A stretch of 64,000 nt of DNA from Corylus avellana. Taxonomy: Eukaryota; Streptophyta; Magnoliopsida; Fagales; Betulaceae. The DNA is taken from assembly GCF_901000735.1 (NCBI RefSeq), contig NC_081550.1, positions 9,876,716 to 9,940,715 on the forward strand. Direction: 5' to 3'. How positions within the stretch are numbered: position 1 is the first letter of the stretch; each line of letters begins with the position of its first letter. The notes under the pieces are model-generated. The model was given only the letters and a program-made list of their open reading frames with translations. It did no database searches and was not told the origin of the DNA. Of this stretch, positions 57,942-64,000 are shown piece after piece. The position numbers and the translations under genes were made by a program.

Positions 57942-58591
57942 CTAAAAATCTCTGCTTTGCGCCTCTTTTCCCCAAACAAAGGTGAAACACATACGAAAAT
58001 CACAAACAACCATAACATTCTGAGTAGGAGTTCCTTTTCGACCAATATATGGTATTTGTTTTGATGGAGAAATTTTAACTGGCACATGGGTTCCATCAAT
58101 GGCTCCAATACAATCTTTGAAGTATGGCCAATAGCTCTCATCATCACGAATTTTGCTTGGAACATCCCTAAATTCCCTATCAATAGGATTAATAATGTCA
58201 ATCGCCATTCTTGAAACGACCATTAAAACATGAGTAAAATGTCTACTAACTATTTCTCCTGAATGTTGAAACCTTTCTTGCACTATTCTATTCTCAAACC
58301 CATGGCCTTAAGTATTCAAAAACATCCAACAGTTAATTTCCTAGTACCTCTTAAATGATATCTTTCCTTCAACTCTTTACACAAGTAAAGAAATACGTGT
58401 ATTTCCATTTTGAAATTTTGTTTGCACCTATTAGGATTACCTTGTAGAATCTCCATAACCCACTGATAACCTATTTGAAAAGAGTTCTTACAAGGTTCCT
58501 TTGCAATATATGGCATATAATAGTTCTCAACAAATTCTACTACTGCAGCTGCTAGAATAAAAACATCATATAGGGGGAAGCAAAAAAACAA
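57942..58591 (-). pseudogene. PIF/Harbinger transposase fragment (DDE_Tnp_4, ALP1-like)
   Basis: The minus strand encodes the N-terminal part (RCKQNFKMEIHVFLYLCKEL, then RGTRKLTVGCF) and, after stops near 58310, the catalytic start: RIVQERFQHSGE, CIGAIDGTHVPV and YIGRKGTPTQNVM. The first catalytic Asp (AIDGTHV) is present. The frame ends in CT-rich sequence shortly after FTFVWG, so the remaining catalytic residues are lost. Introns may account for part of the break. It could instead be a fragment of a host ALP1-like gene, but the surrounding transposon debris argues against that. Confidence 0.72.
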
Positions 58592-58602
58592 ATTTAAAAA
58601 TG

Positions 58603-59169
58603 ACCATTATTTTTGACGTGTCAAGTTATGACACGTCACAATTTACTGAAGTGTCATAATGTTTGACACGTTAGTAAATTTCTGACGTTCCATTCTTGAC
58701 ACGTCAACCATTACTGACGTGTCAGTAGTGGCACATCAGCAAAAATTTTGACGTGGCAAGAGTGGCACGTCAAAATTTTTTTTGACGTGTCAGTACTGCC
58801 ACATCAAAAATTTTATTGACGTGTTAAATTGCCACGTCAATAATTTGTTGATGTGGCAATTTGACATGTCAATAAATTTTATGACGTGCTACTCCTGGCT
58901 TGTCAAAAAATTTATTGAAGTGTCATTTTCTGACACGTCAGAAATTTTTTGACGTGTCAGAAAATAACACGTCAATAAATTTTTTTGACGTGCCATTTTT
59001 TGACATGTCAAAAATTATTGACGTGTTAAAGAGTGACACGTCAAAAAACCATCATTTTTTACACCCATAATTTTAACGCCCGACACACGTCAATAAAGTT
59101 TAGTGACGTGTCAGACAACCTAACACGTCAAAAATACCCTGTCAAAAAAAAAATTCATTTTTTGTAGTG
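58603..59169. mobile_element. Terminal and subterminal part of a CACTA (En/Spm-like) element
   Basis: The right end reads ttttttgtagtg, i.e. CACTACAAAAAATG read inward, the classic CACTA terminus. The preceding 550 bp are packed with about 28 copies or variants of TGACGTGTCA/TGACACGTCA in both orientations, spaced 10-30 bp. CACTA elements carry such subterminal repeats as transposase binding sites. The left end was not found in the window, so the copy may be truncated. Confidence 0.75.
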
Positions 59170-60663
59170 TGTATATAATAAATCATAGTTATTCTCTGTA
59201 TGGTTTATCCAACCCCTTAACCCATTCTTGGTAAGGTTGACGCTGTCCAGAGGGACCTATAATACAATATTGGTGCCTTGGATATCATACGTATATTGTG
59301 CACTCACTAGCAGCCTGAATCTGACCTTGGGTGGCCCCCACCTACTAAGGAGGTATGTCTATTGTGACCACCAATCCTATTTAACTGCGCTGGTCACGAA
59401 ATAACCATTGAATCCAAGAGCGAACATAAACAATAAACATTACCATAGGGTCAAGCCCATATAGTAACCCAATGGCCATTACACCGCACGTACCGATGTA
59501 TCAAGTCATATGATTTAAATGTTGTTCACTTAGTTAAACATTTATTCATCTATATAAAAGTAATATGCCTAGAACATATTATTGAAATGCATTCTTAGTC
59601 CACTGACATATCACATATTTTTATTTAAAGTAGTTGTAAATATTTACTTACCTTGTCCGCTCATCCAAATTCTTGGACATTTCGAATTCTTGCTACTGTG
59701 AAACATAGTCTAACATTATACATAGTACTTGGAGAGCCTATTCTATGCGTATAAAACCCTTGTTAAGAATTGACACACTAAACCATCATTGAAACCCTAA
59801 TTATCCCTTTTGGACACTATCAAACGTTTGGGACTCAAGATCAAACGTTTGTTGTATAACAATTGGCATTCGCTTAGCATGGGTCAAACGTTCGATGGGT
59901 ACTAGAATGCATGCAAAGCTCCCATCTCTTACCCAACACGTAGAAAATCTTACCCAAGGCTTTTAATAGGTTAATAATAATATATTAAACAATGTCGACC
60001 TCATAAATCTTAGAAAACAAGAGTGGATTCATAATTTTTGAAAACTATTCACCCTTTAAGAGATGAATTTTTTACAAACCTATTCTAGCATGTCTAAAAC
60101 TTGTAAAAAGCATGATAATTCATATAGGTAGAACATAAACAATATGAAAATGAGTTTAAGGTCCAAGGCTTACCTTGTAGAGGATGGTCAATCCCAAAAA
60201 TCACATATTTCTCTCTCTAGGACCTCTTTCTCAGGATGTTTGTGAAGCATGGGTGAAAGGGGGAAGTTTGAAGGTGTGTGTGTGCGTGGGGAGGAGGGGG
60301 GGAGGGGGGTCGTTTATAGGATAGGAGGAGTCGATAAGGCTAAGTGAGGTGGCTAGTAGGTTAAAATTGCATTTCAGCTTGGGTTGAACGTTCGGTGTAC
60401 TATCTTCGAACGTTCGGTGTACTATTGGATCTAGGGTTTTACTTGAATGTTCCAACGGAAGCCTCAACCGTTCGCGTCTAGGTTTCATCAAACAATCCAA
60501 GGGGATTTTGAATGTTTGATCGAAGTTCAAATATTTAAAAATTGTTTTCGGGTTTTTAGGAAAAATGGTTCGGGCATTTTTAATTATGAGTGTTCTTATA
60601 GAATATTATTTAATAGATGCATTTCCTTTTTATATTACCTTTATTAATAATCGGGGTATTACA
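59170..60663 (-). mobile_element. LTR-derived sequence, minus orientation, beginning TGTAATACCCCG
   Basis: Read on the minus strand from 60663, it begins TGTAATACCCCGATTATT, a start common in plant Gypsy LTRs. It contains a TATA-like cctataaacg (about 60313-60322) and, further in, a stretch similar to the + strand at 63600-64000 (aaggtaagta, atggccat, atggttatttc). No gag or pol is seen. It is either a solo LTR or an LTR cut by the CACTA insertion. Confidence 0.55.
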
Positions 60664-61542
60664 ACTTTAGCTATCTTATACCCAAATACTAAATCTGTCA
60701 AGGATTCGAATCTTGGCTAACAATGTGATGAACATACCTACTTACCAACTAGTGTGACCTTATGGGACAATTGTAAGTAACCCATTAGTACAATATTCTC
60801 TAGAAGTAAGACAAAACAAAATTCAATTTTCTATGAAACGTGGGCTACTGAGAGCTACCACAACAACAAGATGTCATCAGCCAATGCTATAGCTAGGTTC
60901 TAGAAAATTGGCTACATTTGGTGTGCACAATATTATGTTTATTTCCATTTTATGACCTTGTGTTTTGGTATGAAATTGCAAGGGTTTTGGGGTGTTTGAA
61001 GAGTTATTGCTCATTCCCATTCAAAAGCCATAATGACAGACAAATGATGGAGAGCCACAGAGAGCTTTTGGCCTTCTACTGTTCACAGGGCATCGACGAA
61101 CAAGTGACAGAGCGCCACTGAGAGTCTTGGCCTTATTCCATTCAAATCATGTCAAGGCAGATAAGTAACGGGGAGTCACAATGAGTCTTGGCCTTCTCTA
61201 GTTAAAAGCAAGTCAAGATGACTAAGTGACAGAGAGCCACAAAGAGGTCTCGGTCTTCTCCTGTGCACAACTTGTCACGTTGGACAATTGATGGGAAGCC
61301 ACTCGGTCTGGTCACATGTACAACCCTGTTCAAATGTCGTCATGACGCTTTCTGTTCAAAACTTGCTAAAAGTTAGACTTAGGGATGGAATCCTGTAATA
61401 CACCGACAAAACACCCGTTTTAAAAGGTTAAAGATTTCTTACTTAACCAGTTGATGTTTCCTTGAAACAAAGCCTTAAACCAAGAGACCTAAACATTTTC
61501 AAACCCTTTGAGACTCTTAGCAGCAAAAACCCCAAAACACCC
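60664..61542. repeat. Gap with imperfect tandem repeats, about 70-bp unit (61025-61320)
   Basis: The words agtgacagagagccacaaag and gtcttggccttctc recur about four times between 61025 and 61320 with variation. The rest is unassigned. No gene is seen. Confidence 0.55.
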
Positions 61543-62822
61543 TGTTAAGTGCTAAAATATTCATATTTTCAGCCCTTAACTTATATGTTTTAATCCTTTA
61601 GTTATAGTTAATTAGGCCATTTTAGTTCTTTTATATGTTTTCTTTGATTTTGTAGGTCATTGGAAGAAAAAAAAGCAAACTCAGAAGTTTTGGACCAAAA
61701 AAGAGCTATTTTGGATTTTGGAAGGCTCTGGTAGAGCAATCGATCGCACTACAGGCGAGGATGACACATTACCAGGCAATCACGATCGAGCGCAAACATC
61801 AGAAGGATCTATCACAGACCTGCGATCGATCGCACACGGGCTGCGATCGAGCACACCCGTACGTGATGGCCAAGACAGTCACCAGCCCTGTTATGGAAAG
61901 AGCACTTTTAGGGTTTTGTAGCTTAAATGCGAACTAGGGCTCAAACCCTACAATTTTTAGGAGTTCTAGAGTATTCTTAAAGGCCTATAAATAGACTCTT
62001 AAGCCTCTAGAATAGATATACTTTGTAAGGAGAAGAATTGGAGCTCTCTAAGTTCAAGTTTCGGGTTTATTGTTTTCCTTTATTTTATTTTATTTTATGA
62101 AGATGTTTAACATCAACTTCATGTGTAACTAATTTATTTAGTAGGGCTAGATTGAAGCCCTAGTTATGTTTAGTTGATATTCAATATTGGCGCCTTTGTG
62201 ATGATCTTGTTGTGATATCTAAATTGATTAATTCCTGTATTCATGAATTCCTCATATGTGTGTGCCTGATCAACATGTGCATGTGGTATGGACTACTTAG
62301 TTAAATCAATTTGGATGACCGAGTCCTGGGTTTAACATAAGTAACAAAACTAATCCATATCGGGTTCTTGGGTTGATCAACATGGGAAACCGGGAGTATA
62401 CACCCATGCCCTAGGCCTCATGTGCTTGTTGATTTCTATAGAACATATGTTTTCCTAAAGAACAATTTAGTATACACCATGCTAAATCCTTTAGGAAAGA
62501 AAAGGGTTAGAGTATACACCCATGCCTAACTTGTTACTTAGGAAAATCTATAGCTTAAGGAGTATACACCCATGCCCTTAGGTTGACAAACATTAGATAT
62601 ACATAACATGATCAAAACATTGGCATATTGATATATTAGCTAAATACAATTAGTGGTGGATATCAAAGCCCTACCTTTTTATTATTATCAACTCAATTCA
62701 ATCTTTTGTTTTATTTACCTTGGGAATTTATTTTAGACAAAAATTCAGCAATTCTCGTGGGAATGACCCCGTATTTGCACATTATACTACTGTGTTGACA
62801 TCATGCACTTGCGGATAAAACA
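61543..62822 (+). mobile_element. Probable LTR of a Gypsy (Tat/Athila-like) retrotransposon
   Basis: Starts tgttaagtgctaaaatattc and runs to gcacttgcggataaaaca. The 3' part contains ctcgtgggaatgaccccgta followed by gcacttgcgg, wording typical of the 3' part of Athila/Tat-type LTRs. A repeated phrase gagtatacacccatgcc occurs three times at 62392-62575. No PBS follows, and a 5-bp TSD is not evident, so solo LTR or truncated LTR are both possible. Confidence 0.5.
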
Positions 62823-62849
62823 TCCAATTATTTGCCTATTAATTTAGGT

Positions 62850-64000
62850 AGGTAATTGTGAACAACACACCCTCATTGGCCGAGAACTCGCTAGGGGACC
62901 CCACGAGCACTCGCTTAACAGTCTTCAACCCATTGGGCCAAACCCAAATGTACACCTGAACCTTTTTACCCATTGTGGAAATAGTACCTGAGCGCTCACT
63001 TAACAGTACACGAGCGCTCACTGCCAACTCTGAAAGGCATTTTTAACCCATTATCCACTTTTCCAGACAATGGCACACCCCAAGCCTCTATATAAAGCCC
63101 ACATTCGACCTTCAGCCCCCTTCTACACTAGAGAAACCCTAAATCCTAGAGAGTGGAGAGATTTTGAGAAAGAAGGTGGAGATTTTAAGGAGTTTGCCAT
63201 CTTCAAATGTAACCTCTTGTCCATTCCCATAACCCTAATGTTGTTGTCATTGTTTTCGTAAGTATTTCAAATGCTAGAGATGCATTGTTAAGGTTATGTG
63301 CCTATTTATTTAAAATAGGAAGAAATGTTTTCAATAGGCTTTAAACACCTCTTTGATTCTTTATGTTGTATTTTCTTACGAAGCATGTGTCCAGTATCAG
63401 CCTAGGAAGAGATGTACCAACTCATAGCCTTAGATAGAAGCCTGAAACACATTTTGGGAGTTTCTGGATGAGTCTTAACCCTTTGACCGAACGCTCACCC
63501 AAGGGAGCGAGCGCTCACCTAGAGAGCAAGGCAAACTCCCCTTAGCCTAAAAATGTGACACAAAGGTTTTTAGTAATCCTTTTCGCTAGATGGAACCTCA
63601 TTGAGTTCTCTAGTACTGCTTATAACGACGAGTCGCGTTTCGTTATAGCAGGGATTCATGATGTCAGAGGACTAGAGTGAGCAAATGAGGTAAGTGAACA
63701 CTTACGAACACTTTCCCTAAAAACGTGCGATATGTCAGTTGACTGAGCACACGTTTGATATGAGCATGCCTATATTTTTGTACAACTTGGTAACTGCTTT
63801 AATAACTAGTTGATAAGATGCATTGTATAACATGGTACACAGTGCTGTATAATGGCCATGTGCTTACTATATAGACTTGATTCTATTGTCAACTGTGTGT
63901 GTGGTTATATGGGCCTTAAATCCAATGGTTATTTCATGACCGGCACAGCCTTAACGGGTGGGTTACTACATGACGTACATCATTAGTAGCATGGGCCACC
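62850..64000 (+). mobile_element. LTR-like sequence running out of the window
   Basis: Contains a TATA box (tctatataaagcc near 63090), a leader-like stretch with agagaaaccctaaatcctag, a donor-like gaggtaagtgaa (about 63688) and a 3' part similar to the reverse complement of 59330-59700. Repeated cgagcgctcac words occur around 62990-63530. It appears to be the same broad LTR family as 59170-60663 in the opposite orientation. The right border is outside the window. Confidence 0.45.

Overview
The window is eukaryotic nuclear DNA from a flowering plant, most likely a woody eudicot. The evidence is plant gene families with GT-AG introns (LARP1-type La-related protein, L-ascorbate oxidase, UBA2-type RNA-binding protein), AT-rich intergenic DNA, and a typical plant transposon load (MULE, hAT, CACTA, PIF/Harbinger, Copia, LINE, tRNA-derived SINEs, many MITEs). 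A rosid/Fagales-like genome is my guess only; no species call is supported.

Layout. 1-3.5 kb: the last seven exons of a LARP1 gene (+ strand). 3.8-4.8 kb: a hAT-like MITE with an 8-bp target duplication. 5.13-20.14 kb: one very large composite Mutator-like element (MULE), bounded by a perfect 10-bp direct repeat. It holds two different MULE transposase pseudogenes on the + strand (7.3-11.0 and 14.1-17.6 kb), each followed by a GRF-type zinc-finger gene on the - strand (12.3-12.9 and 18.3-18.8 kb). It also holds a 390-bp internal inverted repeat and several tandem arrays. 20.6-22.7 kb: a degenerate TIR element containing a tandem array, then a SINE. 22.9-28.1 kb: an apparently intact five-exon L-ascorbate oxidase gene (- strand). 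28.3-32.5 kb: intergenic MITEs and an interrupted SINE. 32.57-39.32 kb: a young but defective Copia retrotransposon (- strand, LTRs about 97% identical, TSD ggagg). It carries extra ORFs between the primer-binding site and gag, and it sits inside an older TIR element that appears to have captured a transporter exon. 39.8-53.8 kb: nested MITEs, tandem repeats, a LINE-type RNase H relic, another SINE, and no convincing host gene. 54.0-55.4 kb: an intact single-exon UBA2-like RNA-binding protein gene (- strand). 55.9-59.2 kb: relics of a LINE ORF1, a Harbinger transposase and the end of a CACTA element with a dense TGACGTGTCA array. 59.2-64.0 kb: LTR-derived sequence of at least two families.

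Only three host genes are supported (LARP1, ascorbate oxidase, UBA2). They are unrelated in function: mRNA 5'-cap/TOP binding, apoplastic redox control, and nuclear RNA binding. The most unusual structure is the 15-kb MULE with duplicated transposase plus GRF cassettes. The 5'-extended Copia element comes second.
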